From UBA5972 sp964600965 (GTDB taxonomy: Bacteria; Pseudomonadota; Alphaproteobacteria; Rhodobacterales; Rhodobacteraceae): a stretch of DNA of 64,000 bases. The stretch covers positions 1-64,000 of the forward strand of contig CAZRLO010000003.1 in NCBI GenBank assembly GCA_964600965.1, in the 5' to 3' direction. Below are positions 24,616 to 31,296 of this stretch, one piece after another. The notes beneath the pieces were generated by a model, which worked only from the letters and a program-made list of their open reading frames with translations, did no database searches and was not told where the DNA came from. The translations under genes were made by a program, and so were the position numbers. Positions within the stretch are counted from its first letter, which is position 1, and each line of letters begins with the position of its first letter.

Positions 24616-26391
24616 TCACAAGGGCCAGAAAATCGGAATCAGCGCCGAGGCAATCAACCCCACCGACAGGTTGAGCGGTATCCCCACCCGCAGGAAATCC
24701 GTGAACCGATACCCCCCGGGACCATAGACCATCATGTTGGTCTGATAGCTGATCGGGGTCGCAAAGGTGGCGCTGGCCGCGACCATCACCGCCACCACCA
24801 GCGGGCGCGGATCAATGCCCAGCGTCAGCGCAAGCCCGATGGCGACCGGGGTCAACACGACGGCAACCGCGTGATTGATCATCTCGGACAGAACCGAGGT
24901 CAGCAGATACACCGCCCAGACAATGAAAAACGGCGGCAGATCCCCGATCAGGGGCGCAAAAAAACCGACGATCAGATCAATCGCGCCCGACGTTTCCAGC
25001 GCGGTCGCCACCGCCAGCATGGCGAAGATCAACGCCAGCAACCGCCCGTCGATGAACGAGAACGCCTCGTCTGAATCGATGCAGCGGGTGATGAAAACCG
25101 TGGCCATCGCCAGTACCGCCAGCAACAGGATCGGCGCAACCCCCATCGCCGCCAGCACCACGATTCCGGCAAGCGTCGCAATGGCGACCGGCGCGTGGCT
25201 GCGGCGATAGGCGCGCGCCGACGGTTTGGTGATGTCGACCATGTCCATGTCGGCGGCAAGCCGCTGAATGTCGCCCGGGGTGCCTTCCAGCAGCAGCGTA
25301 TCGCCGACGCGCACCACCAGATCATCGATCTGATGGCCGATATTCTGGTTCCGACGATGCGCCGCCAGCGGATAGACGCCATAGCGCCGCCGCAGCCGCA
25401 GATTGCCCAGCGACCGGCCCACCATGCGGCAACCCGGCGAGATCAGCACCTCTACCGTGGTCGTTTCCACGGAACCCAGCTTTTCGACGCTGCGCAGTTG
25501 CGGGTTTTGCTGAAGGCCCAGAATCTCGGTCATGGCCGATCGCAGCACCACCCGGTCGCCCGCCGCGATCACCACCGATTTCAGGTCACGCCTGAGCGAG
25601 GCATCGCCGCGCAACACGTCGATCAGGCGGACACCGCCGCGACGGAACAGGTCGATCTCGGTTGCGTTCTGACCGATCATGTCGCTGCCTTCGGGCACGG
25701 CCATCTCGGTAAAGAACTTCATCGTGCGTCTGTCCGACAACAGCGTTGCCATGCTGTCACGGTCCGGCAACAGGCGCGGCGCGATGAAACGCAGATACAG
25801 CGCACCCCAGATCACCAGAAAGATCGCCAGCGGCGTGATCTCGAAAATCGTGAACGGTTCCAGTCCGCGCGCGCGCGCCACCCCATCGACCAGCAGATTG
25901 GTCGAGGTGCCGATCAGCGTCAGCGTGCCGCCCAGTATCGCGGCATAGGATAACGGGATCAGCAGCTTGCTGGCCGACATTCCCAGTTTGCGCGAAAGCT
26001 GCACGAAAACCGGGATCATCACCACCACGACCGGCGTGTTGTTCACAAAGGCCGAGGCCACCACCACAAACGCCATCATGGCCCCGATGGCCAGCGCGGG
26101 ACGGGCATCGGCCTGTGCCTCGGCCAGCCCGGTGAACCATTCCAGCGCTCCGGTCCTCACCAACGCACCCATCACGATGAACATCGCGGCAATGGTCCAG
26201 GGTGCGGGGTTCGACAGGACGTCCAGCGCATCCTCGTACGGCAACAGGCCCAGGATCATCATCAGGGCCGCGCCGGCGATGGCCACGACCTCGGCCGGGT
26301 ACTGCTCGCGGACGAACAGAACAAACATCAGTCCGACAACGACAAGGGTGGCAATGGCCCGGAAACCGGGGTCGTTCAGCAGGTCGAACAT
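24616..26391 (-). CDS. SLC13-family (DASS) transporter with RCK/TrkA-C domains (paralogue 2)
   Basis: A 591-residue carrier of the same architecture as the converging gene: membrane block, two TrkA-C-like domains (about 205-385), membrane block. Motifs are SAFVNNTPVVVVMIPV, GGTLTLIGTSTNLLVDG, LTSVLSEMINHAVAVVLTP and ATFATPISYQTNMMVYGPGG. The second-half motif differs from paralogue 1 (SYQTN in place of GHKNN), which suggests another anion. It begins 12 bp after eamA ends and probably belongs to the leftward fcl-ymdB-eamA transcript. Confidence 0.87.
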   Translation of the reverse strand: MFDLLNDPGFRAIATLVVVGLMFVLFVREQYPAEVVAIAGAALMMILGLLPYEDALDVLSNPAPWTIAAMFIVMGALVRTGALEWFTGLAEAQADARPALAIGAMMAFVVVASAFVNNTPVVVVMIPVFVQLSRKLGMSASKLLIPLSYAAILGGTLTLIGTSTNLLVDGVARARGLEPFTIFEITPLAIFLVIWGALYLRFIAPRLLPDRDSMATLLSDRRTMKFFTEMAVPEGSDMIGQNATEIDLFRRGGVRLIDVLRGDASLRRDLKSVVIAAGDRVVLRSAMTEILGLQQNPQLRSVEKLGSVETTTVEVLISPGCRMVGRSLGNLRLRRRYGVYPLAAHRRNQNIGHQIDDLVVRVGDTLLLEGTPGDIQRLAADMDMVDITKPSARAYRRSHAPVAIATLAGIVVLAAMGVAPILLLAVLAMATVFITRCIDSDEAFSFIDGRLLALIFAMLAVATALETSGAIDLIVGFFAPLIGDLPPFFIVWAVYLLTSVLSEMINHAVAVVLTPVAIGLALTLGIDPRPLVVAVMVAASATFATPISYQTNMMVYGPGGYRFTDFLRVGIPLNLSVGLIASALIPIFWPL

Positions 26392-26403
26392 CCATGTCCC
26401 ATT

Positions 26404-27333
26404 TCAGCTATCGGCGGCATTGTTGCCTGCCTGAGCCTTCGGTTCAAGGCTTTCGCTTTGCAGCGGCCGCACCAGAAACAGCCCCGCCAGCATAAATCCG
26501 AGCGACAGCCACACCCACCCGGAATAGGATTCCGACAGCAGGATGATCGACCAGAACACCCCGAACCCGGTGACAAGATAGCTGACCTGCGCCGAAAACA
26601 CCGATCCCGCCCTGGTCACCAGCCAGATATATCCGGCATAGGCCAGTGTGGTCAGCACCGACGACAGCAGCAGTGCGTATTCCGCGCGGCCCCAGGGGCG
26701 GAAAAGATCGACCCAACTGCCGGTCGCAAGCGTGATCGGCGCGGCAACGGCCAACGCGACCAGCGACGCGCCCAGCAGAACCTGAATGGAATCCTGATCG
26801 CCAAGCCCCAGTTTTGCAACGAAATTGCCCTCCAGCGCATAGCAGATCGGCCCGATCAGGGCCAGCAGCACGAACGGCACCTTGCCGGGGTTCGGCAACG
26901 AGGTCTCCGGCCCGATCAGCAACCCGATCGACATCGCACCCAACAGGATGCCGACCATCCGCGTCAGGCGAAATTTCTCCAAGCCCATCATCAGCGCAAT
27001 CGGCAGGGCGAACATCGGCACCATCGAAATGACGATGGACAGGATGCCGGCGGGCAGGTGGCGGGCATTGAAGAACCACATCGTGGTCGGGATCAGATTG
27101 CCCAGAGTCGCGATCAGCAGATATAGCCGCAGATGGCCGCGTTGAAACCTCAGGCGACGGCGGCGAAGGGCCGAAATCGCAAAAAGCAACAGAATCGCAA
27201 AGGTCAGTTCCCACACCACCAGACCAAGTGCCGCGTGCCCGGTGCTGACCGCGATTTTTGCAATCGGCATGGTGAAACCCCAGGCCGCACCCAGCGCGAA
27301 CAGGATGGCGACATAGGCTCCGCGGCGGTTCAA
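26404..27333 (-). CDS. DMT-superfamily EamA transporter
   Basis: A 309-residue inner-membrane protein with about ten helices arranged as two EamA repeats (roughly 10-145 and 160-295). The first helix pair contains GAAWGFTMPIAKIAVS and the C-terminal repeat ends with VFWSIILLSESYSGWVWLSLGFMLAGLFLV. The family exports metabolites such as amino acids or purines; the cargo is unknown. Its start overlaps the stop of the ymdB-like gene by 4 bp. Confidence 0.88.
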   Translation of the reverse strand: MNRRGAYVAILFALGAAWGFTMPIAKIAVSTGHAALGLVVWELTFAILLLFAISALRRRRLRFQRGHLRLYLLIATLGNLIPTTMWFFNARHLPAGILSIVISMVPMFALPIALMMGLEKFRLTRMVGILLGAMSIGLLIGPETSLPNPGKVPFVLLALIGPICYALEGNFVAKLGLGDQDSIQVLLGASLVALAVAAPITLATGSWVDLFRPWGRAEYALLLSSVLTTLAYAGYIWLVTRAGSVFSAQVSYLVTGFGVFWSIILLSESYSGWVWLSLGFMLAGLFLVRPLQSESLEPKAQAGNNAADS

Positions 27334-28145
27334 GCGGCCCCGCTCTCGGCCAGACTTCCGCCGATTCGAACCGGCATGACCCGGGTCGCCAGCCCGGTCC
27401 TGTCGTCGGTTTCAACGAAGGTGCCGCAGAGGGTCGCCTCGGCTCTGGCGGGCGCAAAGCGGTCCTTCACCATGCCGGTCACGAACCGGCGCATCGGCTC
27501 GGCCTTTTCCATCCCGATGACGCTGTTGTAGTCGCCGCACATGCCGGCATCGGTCTGATACGCGGTGCCACCTTGCAGGATCATCGTATCCGCGGTCGGC
27601 ACATGGGTATGGGTTCCCACCACCAACGAGGCCCGCCCGTCGCACCAATGGCCCATCGCCATTTTTTCCGACGTGGCCTCGGCGTGGAAATCGACGATGA
27701 TGGCGTTTGCCAACTTGCCGCAGGGATGCGCCTTCAACACCTGATCCACCGCCGCCCACGGATCGGCGAACGGCTTTTTCATGAAGACCTGCCCCAGCGC
27801 CTGCAGCACCAGCACCTTTTTGCCGTTGCCCGCATCAAACAGCCGGAAACCCTTGCCGGGTGCGGATTTTGCAAAATTCAGCGGCCGCAGGATGCGCGGC
27901 TCGGCCCCGATCGACTTTAGCATGTCCTTTTGGTCGAACGCGTGATCGCCCAGCGTCAGGCAATCGGCACCCGCATCAAGCAGCGTTCGCGCATGCGCGC
28001 CGCTGACGCCAACCCCCGAGGTCGCGTTTTCGGCGTTCACGCAGACGAAATCCAGCGCCCAGTCACGGCGCAGCCCGGGCAGGCGGTCGCTGATCGCGGC
28101 CCGTCCGCTGCGCCCCATCACATCGCCAAGGAACAGAAGTCTCAT
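27330..28145 (-). CDS. YmdB-family (TIGR00282) metallophosphoesterase
   Basis: A 271-residue calcineurin-type phosphoesterase. Metal-binding motifs are in order: Asp8 in FLGDVMGRSG, NAENATSGVGV, TLGDHAFDQKD, VDFHAEATSEKMAMG and VGTHTHVPTADTMIL. Characterised members are 2',3'-cyclic nucleotide phosphodiesterases; the in vivo role in proteobacteria is not settled. It lies 42 bp after the 5-FCL gene and is coupled to eamA. Confidence 0.92.
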   Translation of the reverse strand: MRLLFLGDVMGRSGRAAISDRLPGLRRDWALDFVCVNAENATSGVGVSGAHARTLLDAGADCLTLGDHAFDQKDMLKSIGAEPRILRPLNFAKSAPGKGFRLFDAGNGKKVLVLQALGQVFMKKPFADPWAAVDQVLKAHPCGKLANAIIVDFHAEATSEKMAMGHWCDGRASLVVGTHTHVPTADTMILQGGTAYQTDAGMCGDYNSVIGMEKAEPMRRFVTGMVKDRFAPARAEATLCGTFVETDDRTGLATRVMPVRIGGSLAESGAA

Positions 28146-28187
28146 GCGCCACGCTTACCCAGCGACCTGGTCAAGGGCAAGGGTGGT

Positions 28188-28751
28188 TCAAAAGGTCAGA
28201 ATACCTCGTTCGGTGACGATGGCGTCCAGCCGAATGTCGGTCGGCTCGACCGGAACGACCGGGATTTCCTGTGCGCCATAGGCAAAACCGATGGCCTGCG
28301 CGGGTTTTTCGTGACGCAGTTCGGCAAATGTCCGGTCGTAAAACCCGCCACCATAGCCCAGACGATATCCCCGCGCGTCAAACGCCACCAGCGGCGTGAT
28401 CAGGATGTCCGGCCGCACATAATCCGCCGTTTCCGGCACCAGCGCCCCAAAGGGCCCGGCGGCCATCGGTGCTCCGGGGCACCAGCGGCTGAACAGCAGC
28501 GGTCGGCACGCGCCCTGAATGACCGGCACAGAGACGACGATGCCGCGCTTGTGCAGATCATGCATGACCGGCAGTGGGTCGACCTCGGTTCGGATCGGCA
28601 TATAGGCGGCGATGCAGGCGACTCCGGGCAATGTGGACAGATGCGCCATCAGATGGTCGCAGGCACGCTGTCCCAGACCCTGCGCGTGCGCCAGTCTTCG
28701 TGTCACGAAGGCCGCCTTGCGTGCCGCCGATTTTTGTTCGCCGATTTCCAA
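28188..28751 (-). CDS. 5-formyltetrahydrofolate cyclo-ligase
   Basis: A 187-residue enzyme that converts 5-formyl-THF to 5,10-methenyl-THF using ATP. The basic N-terminus (KSAARKAAFVTRRLAHA), the AYMPIRTEVDPLP segment and the C-terminal signature RLGYGGGFYDRTFA are characteristic. No ATG is suitable; the TTG at 28751 has a strong GGAGGGG site 5 bases upstream and gives the family length. Further upstream, in the same frame, lies the 6S RNA gene, so longer starts are excluded. The 6S RNA-fcl (ssrS-ygfA) order is a deeply conserved pairing. Confidence 0.9.
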   Translation of the reverse strand: MEIGEQKSAARKAAFVTRRLAHAQGLGQRACDHLMAHLSTLPGVACIAAYMPIRTEVDPLPVMHDLHKRGIVVSVPVIQGACRPLLFSRWCPGAPMAAGPFGALVPETADYVRPDILITPLVAFDARGYRLGYGGGFYDRTFAELRHEKPAQAIGFAYGAQEIPVVPVEPTDIRLDAIVTERGILTF

Positions 28752-28836
28752 TGGCCCCTCCGGTATATCGAATCTGTTGCGCCCGGAACTTTTAGCCTGC
28801 GGCGCGGATATTTGAACCACAAAGAAGCAGATGAAG

Positions 28837-29002
28837 CGGCGGGCCCGCAAACGCAGACGTGAAGGGGTTGCATTCCCGAGAGCCTGGTTCAACCAGGTGG
28901 GCGCCAGATGCGATAGGCCAGGGCCAGTCGCAGAGCCAGCTCCCTTACGAAAATGTAAGGCCACTGGAATGGGACCTTGCACGAAAAGGGCAGAACCCGC
29001 CT
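28837..29002 (-). ncRNA. ssrS: 6S RNA, regulator of sigma70 RNA polymerase
   Basis: The leader region of the 5-FCL gene folds like 6S RNA. The outer stem pairs GGCGGG (29001-28996) with CCCGCC (28843-28838). A closing stem pairs GTGCAAGG and ATTCC on the 5' side with GGAAT and CCTTCAC on the 3' side, enclosing a large internal bulge with hairpins CTTAC/GTAAG and CCTGGTTGAACCAGG. The size, about 165 nt, and the position directly ahead of fcl match ssrS in other proteobacteria. A promoter fits exactly: TATCTT ends 7 bases before the predicted 5' end. 6S RNA mimics an open promoter and sequesters the housekeeping holoenzyme. No covariance model was run. Confidence 0.75.
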
Positions 29003-29008
29003 GCGCCA

Positions 29009-29037
29009 AAGATAGGACGCCGACGCGCCCACCGCAA
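29009..29037 (-). promoter_or_regulatory. Promoter of the 6S RNA gene
   Basis: On the reverse strand, TTGCGG (29037-29032) and TATCTT (29014-29009) are separated by 17 bases, a sigma70-type arrangement. The expected start, near 29002, coincides with the 5' edge of the outer 6S stem. Confidence 0.6.
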
Positions 29038-29061
29038 GAACCGTCCGGGGGTTGACCTGAT

Positions 29062-29076
29062 GTTCACGTATTGTTC
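29062..29076 (+). promoter_or_regulatory. LexA (SOS) box, GTTC-N7-GTTC
   Basis: The bases GTTCACGTATTGTTC match the alphaproteobacterial LexA consensus GTTCN7GTTC exactly. The box ends 9 bases before the mmcB start codon, where LexA binding would block transcription or initiation, so mmcB should be damage-inducible. Confidence 0.88.
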
Positions 29077-29085
29077 ATATAACCC

Positions 29086-29556
29086 ATGATCAGCAACCTG
29101 AAGCCCGGGCAATGGCTGGCAAGGGGCGTGTGCCGCCACCTGCGCCAGCATGGATTTTCGACGCTCGAGGAATTCGTGCCGTCGCCCGGATTGCGCGTCG
29201 ATGTGATGGCGCTGGGACCGAAGGGGGAAATCTGGGTGATCGAGTGCAAATCGTCACGCGCGGATTTTCAGGCCGACAGCAAGTGGCATGGTTATCTTGA
29301 ATGGTGCGACCGGTATTTCTGGGCGGTGGACGCGGAATTTCCCGAGGAATTGCTGCCGGGCGGCACCGGGCTATTGCTGGCCGACGGTTATGACGCTGAA
29401 ATTCAGCGCATGGGCCCCGAAACCAGACTTTCCGCGCCGCGCCGCCGCAAACTGACCCTCAAATTCGCCCGCAACGCGGCCGACCGGTTGCAGGGCTTTC
29501 GCGATCCGGGGGTGGCTGGATTTGACAATCTGGGTCAGGGACAGGCCCGGGGGTAA
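29086..29556 (+). CDS. mmcB: MmcB-family DNA repair protein
   Basis: A 156-residue protein of the MmcB/DUF MmcB-like family, first linked to mitomycin C resistance in Caulobacter. It carries a PD-(D/E)xK-type nuclease core: Asp39 in GLRVDVMAL and Glu53-x-Lys55 in IWVIECKSSRADF. FWAVDAEFPEELLP follows in the beta-strand region. A consensus LexA box lies immediately upstream. The C-terminal 30 residues are poorly structured. It ends 3 bases before the convergent small gene at 29560. Confidence 0.9.
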   Translation: MISNLKPGQWLARGVCRHLRQHGFSTLEEFVPSPGLRVDVMALGPKGEIWVIECKSSRADFQADSKWHGYLEWCDRYFWAVDAEFPEELLPGGTGLLLADGYDAEIQRMGPETRLSAPRRRKLTLKFARNAADRLQGFRDPGVAGFDNLGQGQARG

Positions 29557-29559
29557 CGC

Positions 29560-29745
29560 CTATCTGGCCGCCCGCGCCTGCGCGGCGGCGGCGCGCAATT
29601 CCTCGGCGATCTCGTCGGCCTCGTCGGGTTCGAAATCAAGCGGCAGACCCTGATCGGCGGTCTCCACGAAGATGCGCACCATGCCCAGCGTGGTCGGGCC
29701 GATTTGCAGATTGGCGGCAGTGTCGCTGGGTTTGTTAATGCTCAT
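29560..29745 (-). CDS. Small conserved protein (DUF6324-like)
   Basis: A 61-residue acidic protein without a membrane segment. The NLQIGPTTLGMVRIFVET core followed by LDFEPDEADEIAEELRAAA resembles a small family of unknown function restricted to Rhodobacterales-type genomes (recalled as DUF6324; not verified). The ATG at 29745 is preceded by TATGGAGGG on the coding strand, a strong ribosome site. Function unknown. Confidence 0.72.
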   Translation of the reverse strand: MSINKPSDTAANLQIGPTTLGMVRIFVETADQGLPLDFEPDEADEIAEELRAAAAQARAAR

Positions 29746-30054
29746 CAGACCCTCCATATCGCCCGGAACCGGCTAATGGTTTCGGTTCGCACTGACAAGT
29801 GCCACCTGCGGTTTCGGTCCTGCGCAATACGTTAAACGGGTTTTGCCAAATGGCTTTTCGCGTGCTTTTGTCCGGTGCGTCGGGATTCTCGTGTAAATAT
29901 TGTTTCAATTTGGCCCACAATCCGGCAATTTCCGTTCTTTTGTCCCTATATATGCATTGTCAAGACAACATTTCGTTGACTAAGCGGATTTTTGCCTATG
30001 TCATTTGATCACACTGCCCATCAAAAGGGCAGGAGCAAAAGAGGAAGCAGTATC
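29746..30054. other. AT-rich intergenic region ahead of the small membrane protein pair
   Basis: These 309 bases are clearly more AT-rich than the surroundings (for example 29890-30010). They contain a 12-base palindrome TTGTC-AA-GACAA at 29957-29968, and just after it TTGACT (29976-29981) and TATGTC (29997-30002) with a short 15-base spacer. These could be an operator and a promoter for the rightward gene at 30055. The 5' part also holds the leader of the leftward 61-residue gene. No coding sequence is seen. Confidence 0.45.
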
Positions 30055-30273
30055 ATGTTGGACCAAGCAAAGAAATCAATTCAGACAATCACCGAACTGG
30101 GCGTCGCGCTACTTGCGCTTGCGATCGTTGCGTCGCTGTTGGTGGGGCCGGCAAACATGGCGTTTCTCGGCGACGTCGTCGGAAACATCACCGATCTGAT
30201 CAGTCAACTTGGCAGCTCCGGGCTGGCCGGTCTGATTGCGCTGGGCGTCGTGCTGTGGCTGTTCCAGAAATAG
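30055..30273 (+). CDS. Small two-helix membrane protein (tandem paralogue 1)
   Basis: A 72-residue protein with a short basic/polar N-terminus (MLDQAKKSIQTITE), a first hydrophobic helix at about residues 16-35 ending LLVG, a polar linker and a second helix at about 53-70. A GAGGAAG ribosome site precedes the ATG. It aligns along its full length with the next gene: TELGVALLALAIVASLLVG with AETGLALVAFVFVIYLLLG, and the second helices likewise. I do not recognise the family. The layout recalls small pore-forming or pilin-like proteins, but no signal or cleavage motif supports either. Confidence 0.75.
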   Translation: MLDQAKKSIQTITELGVALLALAIVASLLVGPANMAFLGDVVGNITDLISQLGSSGLAGLIALGVVLWLFQK

Positions 30274-30311
30274 CATACTGATCCATTCCCCTCCCATCCG
30301 AGGATCGATCC

Positions 30312-30554
30312 ATGGACAAGGCCATCGGACTATTGAAACAGTTGCAAAGACTGTTTCTGTCGGTTGCTGAAACCGGGCTTGCGCTGGTGGCTTTCGTCTT
30401 TGTCATCTATCTCTTGCTGGGGGGGGATTCCGGCGATTTCGTATTGTCGGTCGTCACGAATGCCAGCCTGCTGGTCGATGCCATCGGCGCACAGGCCATC
30501 ATCGGCGTCGCGCTGGCACTGGCCATCGTCGGCCTGCTGCGCAGCCGCTCGTGA
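30312..30554 (+). CDS. Small two-helix membrane protein (tandem paralogue 2)
   Basis: An 80-residue protein with the same plan as its neighbour: amphipathic N-terminus (MDKAIGLLKQLQRLFLS), a helix at about 23-39, a linker containing FVLSVVTNASLLVDAIG, and a second helix at about 58-75 followed by RSRS. It starts 38 bp after paralogue 1 and is probably co-transcribed. The similarity suggests a local duplication, with the products perhaps forming a hetero-oligomer. Function unknown. A promoter for tRNA-His begins 14 bp after its stop. Confidence 0.75.
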   Translation: MDKAIGLLKQLQRLFLSVAETGLALVAFVFVIYLLLGGDSGDFVLSVVTNASLLVDAIGAQAIIGVALALAIVGLLRSRS

Positions 30555-30567
30555 CCGCATTTCCATA

Positions 30568-30596
30568 TTGACGCAATGTTGGCGGTGATTTACTGC
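30568..30596 (+). promoter_or_regulatory. Likely promoter of tRNA-His
   Basis: TTGACG at 30568-30573 and TACTGC at 30591-30596 are separated by 17 bases. A consensus-like -35 with a weak -10 is usual for stable-RNA promoters of Rhodobacter relatives. It ends 25 bases before the mature tRNA. Confidence 0.5.
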
Positions 30597-30621
30597 GACT
30601 TGGCCCGCGACGTGGCGGCGT

Positions 30622-30698
30622 GCCGACGTAGCTCAGTAGGTTAGAGCGCTTGATTGTGGATCAAGAGGTCCCCCGTTCGAGCCGGGGCGTCGGTACCA
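30622..30698 (+). tRNA. tRNA-His (anticodon GTG)
   Basis: A 77-nt cloverleaf: acceptor GCCGACG pairs with CGTCGGT, the D arm starts AGCTC, the anticodon arm is TTGAT-TGTGGAT-style with loop TTGTGGA and anticodon GTG, the T arm has CCCCGTTCGAGCCGGGG, and CCA is encoded. The discriminator is A73, the first pair is G1:U72 and the base before G1 is T, so the universal G-1 is not encoded. This is the known deviant tRNA-His type of most Alphaproteobacteria. Confidence 0.96.
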
Positions 30699-30741
30699 TT
30701 TCCCCCGGAACTCTGCCCTGCGAATTGCCATGCGCGCCCGG

Positions 30742-31296
30742 TTATGAGGGCGATTGCTGTGCTGCCACGCTTGTCATTGCGTCGTGCAACCGTTCCACCG
30801 CCGTGCGGGCAAAACTGCGCATCACCATGATCTCAAATCCTTTCGGCAGCCCAATGACGACAGCCATCATGTGCGCCAGTTCGGTTCGCGCGGCGTCTGC
30901 GCGCCGGAAGGTTTCGCGCCGCAGATCCAGCGGGCATACCCGCGCCATGACTGCCGCCGCGTCCGGCCCCTGCAGGCGCATGACCGCCCAGCCGTCGGTC
31001 TGATCGCTCAGGGCCGCGAGGGCTGCGAGCGTGTCCGGTGCGGCCCGGTCGCCCGCCAGAAAGAACTGACCGCGCCCGGTCCAGATCAGGCGCAATTCTG
31101 CCTTGCCGCGCACACGCCCGTTGGCGGGCAACGGCGGGGCCCCTGCGGCTTTCAGCGCCTCGTTACATGCCTTGCCCGTGCCGCGAAATGGTTGGATCGA
31201 GGTGATGAATCCGGGCTGTGCCGGGGTCAGACGGCACCCGTTGGTCGTCATCGGCAGCAAACCAACCAGTGGTGATTTTCGAACCATGTCAGACAC
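30742..31296 (-). CDS. soxG: Sarcosine oxidase gamma subunit
   Basis: A 184-residue protein, the smallest folate-fold-like subunit of heterotetrameric sarcosine oxidase. The segments RLIWTGRGQFFLAGD, ALSDQTDGWAVMRLQGPDAAAVMARVCPLDL and RRADAARTELAHMMAVV fit SoxG. It is the last gene of soxB-soxD-soxA-soxG. A GTG at 31296 overlaps the soxA stop by 8 bases; an ATG at 31287 just after the stop is the alternative start. It ends 43 bp from tRNA-His, which runs towards it. Confidence 0.85.
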   Translation of the reverse strand: MSDMVRKSPLVGLLPMTTNGCRLTPAQPGFITSIQPFRGTGKACNEALKAAGAPPLPANGRVRGKAELRLIWTGRGQFFLAGDRAAPDTLAALAALSDQTDGWAVMRLQGPDAAAVMARVCPLDLRRETFRRADAARTELAHMMAVVIGLPKGFEIMVMRSFARTAVERLHDAMTSVAAQQSPS

